Source of the DNA: Solirubrobacteraceae bacterium
GTDB taxonomy: Bacteria; Actinomycetota; Thermoleophilia; Solirubrobacterales; Solirubrobacteraceae
DNA length: 22,541 nt
NCBI GenBank assembly: GCA_025935735.1
Contig: JAICUS010000022.1
Location: 1 to 22,541 of the forward strand
Reading direction: 5' to 3'
The notes beneath the pieces are model-generated. The model was not told the origin of the DNA. It searched no databases and saw only the letters and a program-made list of their open reading frames with translations. Position numbers and translations under genes: made by a program. Below, piece after piece: positions 6,759 to 13,600 of this stretch (position 1 is the stretch's first letter; every line of letters begins with the position of its first letter).

Positions 6759-7195
6759 CGGTTCGCCTCCGCGCGCTCGGTGGCGGTGGTCGGCGTCGCC
6801 GGGTGCGGCGCGGTGAGCGTCGCCTTGATCAGCTGCGCCTCCTCGATCGCCATCTGCGGCGTCGGCGGCGTCCCCTTGCGGAACAGCCGCGCGGCGATGA
6901 ACCCGGCGACGACGGCCAGCAGGATCAGCACGCCGAACACGATCAGGTAGCCCACCCACGGGTCGACGCCGAACAGCGCGTCGAGCGCGAGCGCGACGAA
7001 GTGGAAGAAGTAGATCAGCGCGAAGACGGCGAACACGCCGGCCGCGGCGCCGATCGCCGCGCCGCGCGCGAGCCCGCTGAGCTTCTGCGTCAGCTCCGCT
7101 TTGGCGAGCGCGATCTCCTCGCGCACGAGCAGCGAGGCCTTCTCGCTGACCTCCTGGATGGCCTGGCCGAGCTCGGATGTCTCTTGGTCCGTCAT
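6755..7195 (-). CDS. phage-holin-like (actinobacterial Holin-X type) membrane protein
   Basis: A 146-residue protein with an N-terminal amphipathic helix (SEKASLLVREEIALAKAELTQKL, about 17-39) and two membrane segments (about 45-71 and 80-103), ending in a Pro/Thr-rich tail. This is the layout of the chromosomal phage_holin_3_6 family. Despite the name, no phage gene is near; these proteins are usually chromosomal envelope components. The ATG is at 7195, seven bases after the stop of the coiled-coil gene, and the TGA overlaps the DUF3618 start. Role in the envelope is inferred from family and operon only. Confidence 0.85.
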   Translation of the reverse strand: MTDQETSELGQAIQEVSEKASLLVREEIALAKAELTQKLSGLARGAAIGAAAGVFAVFALIYFFHFVALALDALFGVDPWVGYLIVFGVLILLAVVAGFIAARLFRKGTPPTPQMAIEEAQLIKATLTAPHPATPTTATERAEANR

Positions 7196-7202
7196 GCCTG
7201 TG

Positions 7203-7730
7203 TCAGTCGAAGATGCGCTTCAGGATGCGGGCGGCCAGGAACGCGCCGGCGAACGCCAGGCCGGCGCGCACCTCGGGGCGCTCGAGCGCGCCCTGCGCGG
7301 CGGCCAGGCGCTCGTTCTCGTGCTGCAGCTCCGCCGCCTCGTACTGCGAGCGGGCCGCCGCGGCCGCGGCCGCCGGGTCGGTCTCCGTGCCCAGGCCGGG
7401 CTGGGTGACGTGCGCGCCCGACAGCGCGCCCTCGTGCTCGGGCGGCTCGGCCTCCTCGGCCCGCTTGCGCGCCAGCGCCGCCTCCTGCTCGGCCCGCTCG
7501 GCGCGCTCCTTGAGCTTGCGCTCCTTGCGCGAGAGCTTCTCCTGGAGTTTCTCCGCCGCCTCGACGTCCTCGTGCGCCTTGCCGGTCTCCTCCTCGGCGC
7601 GGCGCGCGTCGGTCTCCGCGAGCTCGGACCGCAGCTCGGCCTGCCGGGCCTCGGCGGCCTCGGGCTGCTCGAGCTCGTCCTCGGCGGGAGCGGTCCACTC
7701 CTGCGTGCGCTGGGGATCGTCCGTGCTCAC
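7203..7730 (-). CDS. coiled-coil protein with short hydrophobic C-terminal tail, function unknown
   Basis: A 175-residue protein I cannot assign to a named family. Residues about 22-100 are a long Glu/Arg/Lys/Ala-rich segment predicted as a coiled coil (for example LQEKLSRKERKLKERAERAEQ). An Ala-rich linker and second short helix (122-150) follow, then a hydrophobic tail, AGLAFAGAFLAARILKRIFD (156-175), that could insert in or lie on a membrane. Start is a GTG in a GTGA overlap with the upstream 45-residue gene. The tail resembles the end of that small neighbour. A scaffold linking a membrane site to the cytoplasm is plausible but is inference. Confidence 0.75.
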   Translation of the reverse strand: MSTDDPQRTQEWTAPAEDELEQPEAAEARQAELRSELAETDARRAEEETGKAHEDVEAAEKLQEKLSRKERKLKERAERAEQEAALARKRAEEAEPPEHEGALSGAHVTQPGLGTETDPAAAAAAARSQYEAAELQHENERLAAAQGALERPEVRAGLAFAGAFLAARILKRIFD

Positions 7731-7864
7731 TCGGGCGGATCTTCCCCGAAGATGCGGCGGAAAATCATCGCGGCGATCCGGGTGGTGGCGATCGAGGCCA
7801 GCGCGCCCACCCCGGCCACCATTCCGGACCAGGCGAGGCGCTTGACCAAATCGTTGTCGCTCAT
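7727..7864 (-). CDS. 45-residue small membrane-associated protein
   Basis: A short gene that length filters would miss: ATG at 7864, TGA at 7727-7729, giving 45 residues. It starts MSDNDLVKRLAWSG, followed by an Ala/Val/Gly/Ile-rich helix (about 12-35) and the end IAAMIFRRIFGEDPPE. The reading is supported by position: it begins 11 bp after the TetR stop and its TGA forms a GTGA overlap with the start of the coiled-coil gene, filling what would otherwise be the only gap in the operon. Its C-terminal half resembles the tail of the coiled-coil protein. No family recognised with confidence; a DUF4235-like small protein is possible. Confidence 0.72.
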   Translation of the reverse strand: MSDNDLVKRLAWSGMVAGVGALASIATTRIAAMIFRRIFGEDPPE

Positions 7865-7875
7865 GGCGGCGGAGT

Positions 7876-8475
7876 CTATGCGGCCAGGCCGCGGCAGATC
7901 GTCTCCACCACGTGCGCCTTGGCGCCCTCGTAGGCCTCGTCGCCCTGGTCCAGCAGGCCGAAGATCCAGCCCGTGAGCACCTGCTCGAGCGCGCCGTAGA
8001 ACGCCATCACGGCGAACTCGGCGGGGATCTCGGTGCGGAACTCGCCCGTCGCCTGGGCCTTGCGGACGACGCCGGCGATCAGCTCATAGGCCTCGGAGAT
8101 CTTGCCGATGTGCGCGCCGCCGAACGAGTTCGCCGCGCGGGTGACCTCGATGATGATCACCTTCATGAGGTCCGGATCGTGACGGTAGGACTCGATGATG
8201 AACCCGGCGATGGCCGCGAGCTTCTCGGTGGCCGGGAGGTCGAGCGAGTCGGTTTCGCGGATCGCGTCCAGCAGGACGTCCCAGCGCTCGAGGAACAGCG
8301 TGTCGAGCACCTGGTCCTTGGACTGGAAGTAGTGGTAGACGAGGCCGTAGGCCACGCCGGCCTCATCGGCGATGTCCGACACCCGGCAGGTGTGGAACCC
8401 CTGGCGGGCGAACACGCGCACGGCCGCGTCGAGGATGACCCGCCGCTTGTCGACGGCCTGGCGTGACGTCGCCAC
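7876..8475 (-). CDS. TetR/AcrR family transcriptional regulator, FadR-like
   Basis: A 199-residue one-component repressor. The N-terminal helix-turn-helix spans about 10-56, with RVILDAAVRVFARQGFH, the recognition part VSDIADEAGVAYGLVYHYF (32-50) and the family-typical SKDQVLDTLF. The ligand-binding part (about 60-199) is all helical. The N-terminal region resembles FadR-type regulators that sense long-chain acyl-CoAs, but this is a weak hint. The GTG start shares one base with the hydrolase TAG (TAGTG), so the two are co-translated. The palindrome at 9323-9342, upstream of this operon and its divergent neighbour, is the obvious candidate operator. Confidence 0.92.
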   Translation of the reverse strand: MATSRQAVDKRRVILDAAVRVFARQGFHTCRVSDIADEAGVAYGLVYHYFQSKDQVLDTLFLERWDVLLDAIRETDSLDLPATEKLAAIAGFIIESYRHDPDLMKVIIIEVTRAANSFGGAHIGKISEAYELIAGVVRKAQATGEFRTEIPAEFAVMAFYGALEQVLTGWIFGLLDQGDEAYEGAKAHVVETICRGLAA

Positions 8476-9299
8476 TAGGCGTGCACCTCGGCCGGCCACT
8501 CGTAGGCCTGCGGCCGGCGGTTGGCCAGCGAGGGGAGCGTGCGGCGGATCTCGGCCTGGCGCTCGAGGTCCAGGTCGGCGGTGACGAACGTCTCCGCGTC
8601 CGGCGCCGTGGCCAGCACGACGCCCCACGGGTCGACGATCATCGAGCGCCCGCCCGAGCGGATGCCCGGCGCATGCTCGCCGTACTGGTTGGCGGCGACG
8701 ACGAAGCACTGGTCCTCGATCGCCCGCGCGCGCAGCAGGATCTCCCAGTGCTCGCGGGTGGTGGCCAGCGTGAACGCGGCCGGCACGACCAGGATCTGCG
8801 CGCCCTTGACCGCGAGGATGCGGTAGAGCTCGGGGAAGCGCAGGTCGTAGCAGACGGTCAGCCCGAGCCCGGCCCCGTCCGCGGTCTGCGACAGCACGAC
8901 CTCCTCGCCCGGCGCCTCGTGCGCGGACTCCTTGTAGACGTGCCCGCCCACCTCGACGTCGAACATGTGGATCTTGCGGTAGGCGGCCCGGGGCTCGCCG
9001 TCGGGGCCGAAGTGGATCGACGTGTTGTGGCGCGCGTCGCCGTCATCGGTCGTGAGCGAGCCGGCCACGAGGTCGATCCCCAGCTCGCGGGCGACGGCGC
9101 CCGCCCAGGTCATCGCGGGGCCGTCGAGCGCCTGCGCGAAGGACGGCGTGTCCCGCGGGTCGCCCAGCGCCGGCCACTTCTCCGGCAGCACGACGAGCTG
9201 CGCGCCCGCCGCGGCGGCGGCGCGGGTGAGGCGGTCGGCGGCCGCCAGATTGCGGTCGCGGTCCGGGGTCGACTGCAGCTGGACGGCGGCGGCTCGCAC
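8475..9299 (-). CDS. carbon-nitrogen hydrolase (nitrilase superfamily, Nit/omega-amidase-like)
   Basis: A 274-residue cytoplasmic hydrolase of the nitrilase superfamily. The Glu-Lys-Cys triad is visible: LPEKW (Glu40), YRKIHMFD (Lys109) and TVCYDLRFPE (Cys150). HMFDV followed by a GGHVYKES-type segment resembles deaminated-glutathione amidase/omega-amidase (Nit1) members, so amide hydrolysis of a small carboxylic compound is likelier than nitrile hydrolysis; substrate is unproven. I choose GTG 9299 because AAGGAG lies six bases upstream and the protein then begins directly with the first beta strand (RAAAVQLQ). A GTG at 9317 would place the Shine-Dalgarno inside the coding region. First gene of the TetR/envelope operon. 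Confidence 0.9.
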   Translation of the reverse strand: MRAAAVQLQSTPDRDRNLAAADRLTRAAAAAGAQLVVLPEKWPALGDPRDTPSFAQALDGPAMTWAGAVARELGIDLVAGSLTTDDGDARHNTSIHFGPDGEPRAAYRKIHMFDVEVGGHVYKESAHEAPGEEVVLSQTADGAGLGLTVCYDLRFPELYRILAVKGAQILVVPAAFTLATTREHWEILLRARAIEDQCFVVAANQYGEHAPGIRSGGRSMIVDPWGVVLATAPDAETFVTADLDLERQAEIRRTLPSLANRRPQAYEWPAEVHA

Positions 9300-9305
9300 G
9301 AGGTT

Positions 9306-9311
9306 CTCCTT
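9306..9311 (-). promoter_or_regulatory. ribosome binding site deciding the hydrolase start
   Basis: Minus strand AAGGAG, six bases before GTG 9299. It supports the shorter start over GTG 9317. Confidence 0.65.
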
Positions 9312-9322
9312 CCCCACACCCG

Positions 9323-9342
9323 GATTGACTCGTCAGTCAATC
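9323..9342. promoter_or_regulatory. perfect 8+8 palindrome, probable TetR operator
   Basis: Arms GATTGACT (9323-9330) and AGTCAATC (9335-9342) flank CGTC. The symmetry is perfect over 16 paired bases and the size suits a TetR dimer. It lies between the divergent hydrolase-TetR operon and the DUF2804-permease-P450 operon, immediately downstream of the minus-strand -10 candidate, where a bound repressor would block transcription. Assignment to this TetR is inferred from proximity. Confidence 0.65.
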
Positions 9343-9351
9343 GCTGCGTTG

Positions 9352-9361
9352 AGCATATCGT
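9352..9361. promoter_or_regulatory. overlapping divergent -10 elements
   Basis: On the plus strand TATCGT (9356-9361) ends eight bases before the GTG at 9370, a leaderless arrangement. On the minus strand TATGCT (9357-9352) lies just upstream of the palindrome, with a possible -35 GTGAAA (9381-9376) at an 18-base spacing. Both fit TANNNT; the two share two base pairs. The hexamers are short, so confidence is moderate. Confidence 0.35.
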
Positions 9362-9369
9362 CCCCGCCC

Positions 9370-10002
9370 GTGGCGTTTCACAAGCGGTGGCGGTGGCTGG
9401 GCGCGTTCGGGCCGGACGTGATGCTGTGCGCCGCCACCGCGCGGGTCGGGCTCGTGCGGGCGAGCTGGTGGGCGGTGTGGGACGGGCACGAGCTGCGCGA
9501 GGGGCGGCGCGCCGGCGCGCCCGAGCTGGCCTTCGCGCCCGGCCGGGCGATCGAGGCGACCACCGGCCCGACCTGGACGCGCAAGACGCCGGGGCGCGTG
9601 ACCGGCACGGTTCTCGGGCGGGCGATCGACGCGCCGGGGCTGCTGGACGAGTCGGCCGGCCGGCATCCCCGGCACACGGCGTGGCTGTGGTCGGCCGGCG
9701 CGGGCGTCGCGGAGTCCGGCGCGGCGGTCATGTGGAACCTCGTCGACGGGATGCACCCGGGCGAGAACACGGTGTGGGTGGACGGCGAGCCGCACGCCGT
9801 GGACCCGCCGCGGTTCGACGGGCTGCGCGGCGTCGCCGGTCTCACGTTCACCGCGCAGGCGACCCGTGCGCGGCGGGAGAGCTACCTCGTCATCGCGTCC
9901 GACTACGAGCAGCCGTTCGGCACGTTCGCCGGCGAGCTGCCGGTGGCCGGGCGGCTGCGGGAGGGATACGGCGTGATGGAGCGCCACGAGGCGCGCTGGT
10001 GA
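9370..10002 (+). CDS. DUF2804-like protein of unknown function
   Basis: A 210-residue protein with the conserved C-terminal pattern I associate with DUF2804: GAAVMWNLVDGMHPGENTVWVDG (117-139), RGVAGLTFTAQ (153-163), DYEQPFGTFAGEL (178-190) and YGVMERHEARW (200-210). It is shorter than the ~330 residues common in that family, missing N-terminal sequence; the N-terminus here (HKRWRWLGAFGPDVMLCAATARVG) already looks like the family core. The GTG at 9370 is chosen for its place just after the -10 candidate and downstream of the divergent promoter; the open frame extends further left but only over the hydrolase gene. Its TGA overlaps the permease GTG (GTGA). Biochemical role unknown. Confidence 0.72.
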   Translation: MAFHKRWRWLGAFGPDVMLCAATARVGLVRASWWAVWDGHELREGRRAGAPELAFAPGRAIEATTGPTWTRKTPGRVTGTVLGRAIDAPGLLDESAGRHPRHTAWLWSAGAGVAESGAAVMWNLVDGMHPGENTVWVDGEPHAVDPPRFDGLRGVAGLTFTAQATRARRESYLVIASDYEQPFGTFAGELPVAGRLREGYGVMERHEARW

Positions 10003-11201
10003 ACGAGGCGCTCGCGGTCGTCGCGCTGCTGGCGGCGCTCTCCGCGGCGATCGTGCGGGACCGGCGGGCGCCGGAGGCGGTGGTGGCGCTCGGCGGCGCG
10101 GCGGTGCTCGTGCTCGTGGGCGCGATCTCCTGGCACGGCGCGCGGACCGAGGCGGGCGACCTCGCGCCGACGCTGGTGGTGCTCACGGCGCTGCTGGTGC
10201 TCGGCGAGGGCTGCGAGCGGGCCGGGCTGTTCGACGCGCTGGCCGCGCGGATGGCGGGCGGCGCGCGCGGGTCGGGCGTGCGATTGCTGGCGCTCGTGTT
10301 CGCCGCCGCGGTGGCGGTCACCGCGGTGCTCGGGCTCGACGCCACCGTCGTGCTGCTCACCCCCGCCGCGTTCGCCGCCGCCGCCCGGGCCCGGCTGCCC
10401 GGCCGCCCGCCCGTGTACGCGTGCACGCACCTGGCCAACTCGGCGTCGCTGCTGCTGCCGATCTCCAACCTGACCAACCTGCTCGCGTTCCGGGAGACGC
10501 ACCTGTCCTTCGCCCACTTCGCCGCGCTGATGGCGCTGCCCTGGGCGGTGGCGATCGCGGTCGAGTGGGGCGGCTTGCGCTACGCGTTCGCCACCGACCT
10601 GCGGGCGAGGAGCGCGCCGGTCCCGCACGCCGCCGGCCCGGTGCCGCGCGAGCCGCTCGTCGTGCTCGCGCTCACGCTGGCCGGGTTCGTCGTGGCCGGC
10701 CCGCTCGGCGTCGACACCGCCTGGCCCGCGGCGATCGGCGCCACCGCGATGCTCGCCGTCCAGCGCGAGGCGTGGCGCGGCGTGGACCTGCCGCTGGTCG
10801 GCTTCGTCCTCGGCCTGGGCGTGATCGTGGCCGCGCTGGCGCAACACGGCCTCGGCGACCTGGTGGACAGCGTGCTCCCGGAGGGCCACGGGCTGCTCGC
10901 GCTGCTCGCCGCCACCGCGCTCGCGGCCGTGCTGGCGAACCTGCTCAACAACCTGCCGGCGCTGCTCGTGCTGCTCCCCGGCGCCGCCGCGGCCGGCACG
11001 CCGACCGTGCTCGCCGTGCTGATCGGCGTCAACGCCGGCCCCAACCTCACCTACGCGGGCTCGCTGGCCACGCTGCTGTGGCGGCGCGTGCTGCGCGCCC
11101 GCGACGCCGAGCCGTCGCACCGCGACTTCCACGTGCTCGGCGCGCTCACCGTCCCGCCCGTGCTCATAGGAGCGACAATCGCGCTGTGGCTCGTGACCTG
11201 A
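9999..11201 (+). CDS. ArsB/SLC13-type (ion transporter superfamily) permease
   Basis: A 400-residue polytopic membrane protein with roughly ten to eleven hydrophobic segments. It shows the two-fold pseudo-repeat of the ion transporter superfamily: THLANSASLLLPISNLTNLLAF (143-164) in the first half, and VLANLLNNLPALLVLLP (311-327) with GVNAGPNLTYAGSLATLLW (343-361) in the second. These Asn/Pro-rich hairpins line the transport path in ArsB and SLC13 carriers. Arsenite efflux is the usual annotation, but no arsR, arsC or arsA is nearby, so the substrate could be another anion or organic acid. The GTG start is fixed by a GTGA overlap with the upstream gene. Confidence 0.85.
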   Translation: MNEALAVVALLAALSAAIVRDRRAPEAVVALGGAAVLVLVGAISWHGARTEAGDLAPTLVVLTALLVLGEGCERAGLFDALAARMAGGARGSGVRLLALVFAAAVAVTAVLGLDATVVLLTPAAFAAAARARLPGRPPVYACTHLANSASLLLPISNLTNLLAFRETHLSFAHFAALMALPWAVAIAVEWGGLRYAFATDLRARSAPVPHAAGPVPREPLVVLALTLAGFVVAGPLGVDTAWPAAIGATAMLAVQREAWRGVDLPLVGFVLGLGVIVAALAQHGLGDLVDSVLPEGHGLLALLAATALAAVLANLLNNLPALLVLLPGAAAAGTPTVLAVLIGVNAGPNLTYAGSLATLLWRRVLRARDAEPSHRDFHVLGALTVPPVLIGATIALWLVT

Positions 11202-11611
11202 AGGTCCTCGCCTGGATCACCGAGGCGAACTGGGAGGCGTGCGTGGACGCCGCCGCCCGGCTGTCCGCCACGGAGACGACGCTGCTGCACGTGCCGAGCG
11301 ACGAGCTCCCGCCCGGCCCGCCGCTCGGGCGCCGCCGGCGGGCCGACCCGGAGGCGCGCTGGACCGCCGTGGCCGGCGAGGCGGCCGAGGCGCTGCTCGC
11401 GGACGCCGCGCGCCGGCTCGGGCGTCCGGCGACCACGCGCAGCGCGCCCGGCCGCCCGGAGGACGTGGTGACCGAGGCGGCGCGGCACGCCGACGTGCTC
11501 GTGCTCGTCCGCGACGGCCGCGGCTCGGACCCCGGCCCGCACTCGATCGGCCACGCCACCCGGTTCATCCTCGACCACGCCCCCTGTACCGTCCTCCTCG
11601 CATGGCCGTGA
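11186..11611 (+). CDS. universal stress protein (UspA-like) domain protein
   Basis: A 141-residue single Usp-like domain. The start ARDLKVLAWITE matches the first beta strand, ARHADVLVLVRDG the fourth-strand region, and the end SIGHATRFILDHAPCTVLLAW (about 119-139) is the family signature around the last helix and strand. The full ATP-binding G-2x-G-9x-G pattern is not clear, so nucleotide binding is uncertain. The GTG start lies 16 bp inside the permease gene; an AGGAG at 11168-11172 is 13 bases upstream, a little far. It overlaps the P450 start by 10 bp, so the four genes form one compressed operon. Confidence 0.8.
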   Translation: MARDLKVLAWITEANWEACVDAAARLSATETTLLHVPSDELPPGPPLGRRRRADPEARWTAVAGEAAEALLADAARRLGRPATTRSAPGRPEDVVTEAARHADVLVLVRDGRGSDPGPHSIGHATRFILDHAPCTVLLAWP

Positions 11612-12855
11612 CCCTCCCGCCCGGTCCGCCGGGCCCGCGCATCCGCCACACGCTCGGCTGGGTCACCCGGCCCGGCCCGTGGACGCGCCGGCTGCGCGCC
11701 CGCTACGGCGACGCGTTCACGCTGCGGATCACCAACGAGGCGCCGTGGGTGATGCTGGGCGATCCGGACGCGGTCAAGGAGGTGTTCACGGGCGACCCGG
11801 ACGTCCTGCACGCCGGCGAGGGCAACCAGGTGCTCAGGCCGCTGCTCGGCCCGCGCTCGGTCCTCCTGCTCGACGGCCCGGACCACATGGCCGAGCGCAA
11901 GGCGCTGCTGCCGCCGTTCCACGGCGAGCGCATGCAGGCCTACGGCGAGCTGATCGCGGAGATCGCCGCGCGCGAGGTCGCGTCCTGGCCGCGCCACGCG
12001 CCCCTCGCCGTCCGCCCGCGCATGCAGGAGCTGACGCTCAGCGTGATCATGCAGGCCGTGTTCGGCGTGCGCGACGAGACGCTGCGCGCCGCGCTCGCCC
12101 ACACGCTGGAGTGGACGACCGACCCGCGCCGGCTGCTCTACGTCGTGCTCGCCGGGCCGGACCGCGTCGACCGCGCGTTCCGCCGCGCCCGCGAGCCCGT
12201 CGACGACCTGCTGACCGCCGAGATCGCCCGCCGCCGCGAGGCGCCCGACCTGCGCGCGCGCACCGACATCCTCTCGATGCTGCTGAGCGCCGGCGCGATG
12301 GACGACGCGACCTTGAAGGACGAGCTGCTGACGCTGCTGGTGGCCGGCCACGAGACGACCGCCACCGCGCTGGCCTGGGCGCTGGAGCGGCTCGCGCGCC
12401 ACCCGGGCGCCTGGACGCGGCTGAAGTCGGGCGACGAGGACTATCTGGACGCCACGATCAAGGAGACGCTGCGGCTGCGCCCGGTCGTGCCGATCGTCCT
12501 GCGCGTGCTCAAGGCGCCGCTGACCGTCGGCGGCCACGACCTGCCGGCCGGCGTCGCCGTCGCGCCGTGCATCCTCATGGTCCACACGCGCGCGGACGTC
12601 TACCCCGACCCGTACGCGTTCCGCCCCGAGCGCTTCCTGGAGCAGCCCGCCGGCACCTACAGCTGGATCCCGTTCGGCGGCGGCGTGCGCCGCTGCCTGG
12701 GCGCGAGCTTCGCGATCTTCGAGATGAAGGCCGTGCTGCGCGCGGTCACCGCGCGGATCGACTCGCTCGCCCCCGACCGCCCGCAGTCCGAGCGCGTCAT
12801 CCGCCGCGCGGTCACGCTCACGCCGCGCCGCGGCGCGCGGGTGGTCGCCGCGTGA
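11602..12855 (+). CDS. cytochrome P450 monooxygenase
   Basis: A 417-residue soluble P450 with no membrane anchor. It has the N-terminal Pro-rich PPGPPGP, I-helix AGHETT (248-253) with the oxygen-activating acid-Thr pair, K-helix ETLR (Glu288, Arg291), the meander region RPERF, and the heme loop FGGGVRRCLG (358-367) with Cys365 as heme ligand. All catalytic landmarks are intact. The sequence resembles actinobacterial P450s of CYP138-like style, though the family is not certain. No ferredoxin or reductase gene is adjacent, so electrons must come from elsewhere. Start ATG 11602 lies inside the end of the Usp gene; a TACCGT hexamer nine bases upstream could be an internal promoter. The 3' end overlaps the convergent thioesterase by 38 bp. 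Confidence 0.95.
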   Translation: MAVTLPPGPPGPRIRHTLGWVTRPGPWTRRLRARYGDAFTLRITNEAPWVMLGDPDAVKEVFTGDPDVLHAGEGNQVLRPLLGPRSVLLLDGPDHMAERKALLPPFHGERMQAYGELIAEIAAREVASWPRHAPLAVRPRMQELTLSVIMQAVFGVRDETLRAALAHTLEWTTDPRRLLYVVLAGPDRVDRAFRRAREPVDDLLTAEIARRREAPDLRARTDILSMLLSAGAMDDATLKDELLTLLVAGHETTATALAWALERLARHPGAWTRLKSGDEDYLDATIKETLRLRPVVPIVLRVLKAPLTVGGHDLPAGVAVAPCILMVHTRADVYPDPYAFRPERFLEQPAGTYSWIPFGGGVRRCLGASFAIFEMKAVLRAVTARIDSLAPDRPQSERVIRRAVTLTPRRGARVVAA

Positions 12856-13600
12856 TCAACAACGACTGAGCGCCGCGGGCGACCGGGCCCTCGCGATCGG
12901 AGAGCACCGACGTGGCCAGGCCCGCGCCGCCGGCCGCGATCTCCGTGCGCGCGTCCAGGCACACCCACTCGCCGTGCGGCTCGCGCAGCACGTGCAGCGA
13001 CAGCTCGGGGTTGATGAACAGGTGCGAGCCCCAGTCGAGCACCGAGGACACGCCGTTGCCGGAGTCCGCCACGGCGAGCACGCGCTGCAGCGGCAGCGGC
13101 TCGACGCCCTCGACGATCGGCTCGCGCAGCCGCGTCCACACGACCGCGGGGCCCGGCTCCTCCCAGCCGCCGCGCGCCCAGCGCCACTCCACCGCGCTCG
13201 CGTAGCCGAACTCGCCGAACGACGGCGGCGGCGGCGCGGCCACCCGCGGCAGCGGCAGCGACGGCGGCTCCAGCCCGATGTCCACCGGCGCCGGCAGCAC
13301 GCGCCAGGCCCGCGCCCGCACGACCGCGCGCCCGTCCGCGCGCAGCTCGCCGGCCACGAGCTCCACCGAGCGTCCCGGCCGCTCCAGCTCGACCCGCACC
13401 TCCACCTCGCCGACCGGGATCCCGCCCAGGATCTCGCAGGTCAGCCGGGCGAAGACCATGCCGGGCGAGCCGGCGCGGGCCAGCTCGCCGGCCAGCAGCG
13501 CGGAAGGCGGCCCGGCGTGCTGGTGGCCGGGGTCCCACGGCCCGCGCGTCCACTGCGTGGCGGCAAAGCGCCCGCCGCCCAGCGGCACGTAGAAGCTCAC
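12818..13600 (-). CDS. acyl-CoA thioesterase-like double-hotdog protein
   Basis: A 260-residue protein of the 4HBT_3/TesB-like type, predicted to hydrolyse an acyl-CoA to free acid and CoA. The N-terminal hotdog (about 1-110) has the central helix motif HQHAGPPSALLAGELAR (about 24-40) and strands FARLTCEILGGIPVGEVEVRV. The C-terminal hotdog (about 150-250) includes LFINPELSLHVLREP and GEWVCLDARTEI. The GTG start is in a GTGA overlap with the BKACE stop, linking the two reactions: BKACE makes a CoA ester and this enzyme could release its acid. The last ~12 residues are encoded across the tail of the convergent P450 gene. Confidence 0.82.
   Translation of the reverse strand: MSFYVPLGGGRFAATQWTRGPWDPGHQHAGPPSALLAGELARAGSPGMVFARLTCEILGGIPVGEVEVRVELERPGRSVELVAGELRADGRAVVRARAWRVLPAPVDIGLEPPSLPLPRVAAPPPPSFGEFGYASAVEWRWARGGWEEPGPAVVWTRLREPIVEGVEPLPLQRVLAVADSGNGVSSVLDWGSHLFINPELSLHVLREPHGEWVCLDARTEIAAGGAGLATSVLSDREGPVARGAQSLLITRRPPARRGAA

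Noticed and set aside
6755..7195. Holin-like gene as sign of a prophage
   Set aside because: No lysin, capsid, integrase or tail gene is nearby, and this family is common on actinobacterial chromosomes with DUF3618.
11587..11592. TACCGT as a dedicated P450 promoter
   Set aside because: It fits TANNNT but lies in coding sequence of the Usp gene with no -35; mentioned only as a possibility under the P450.
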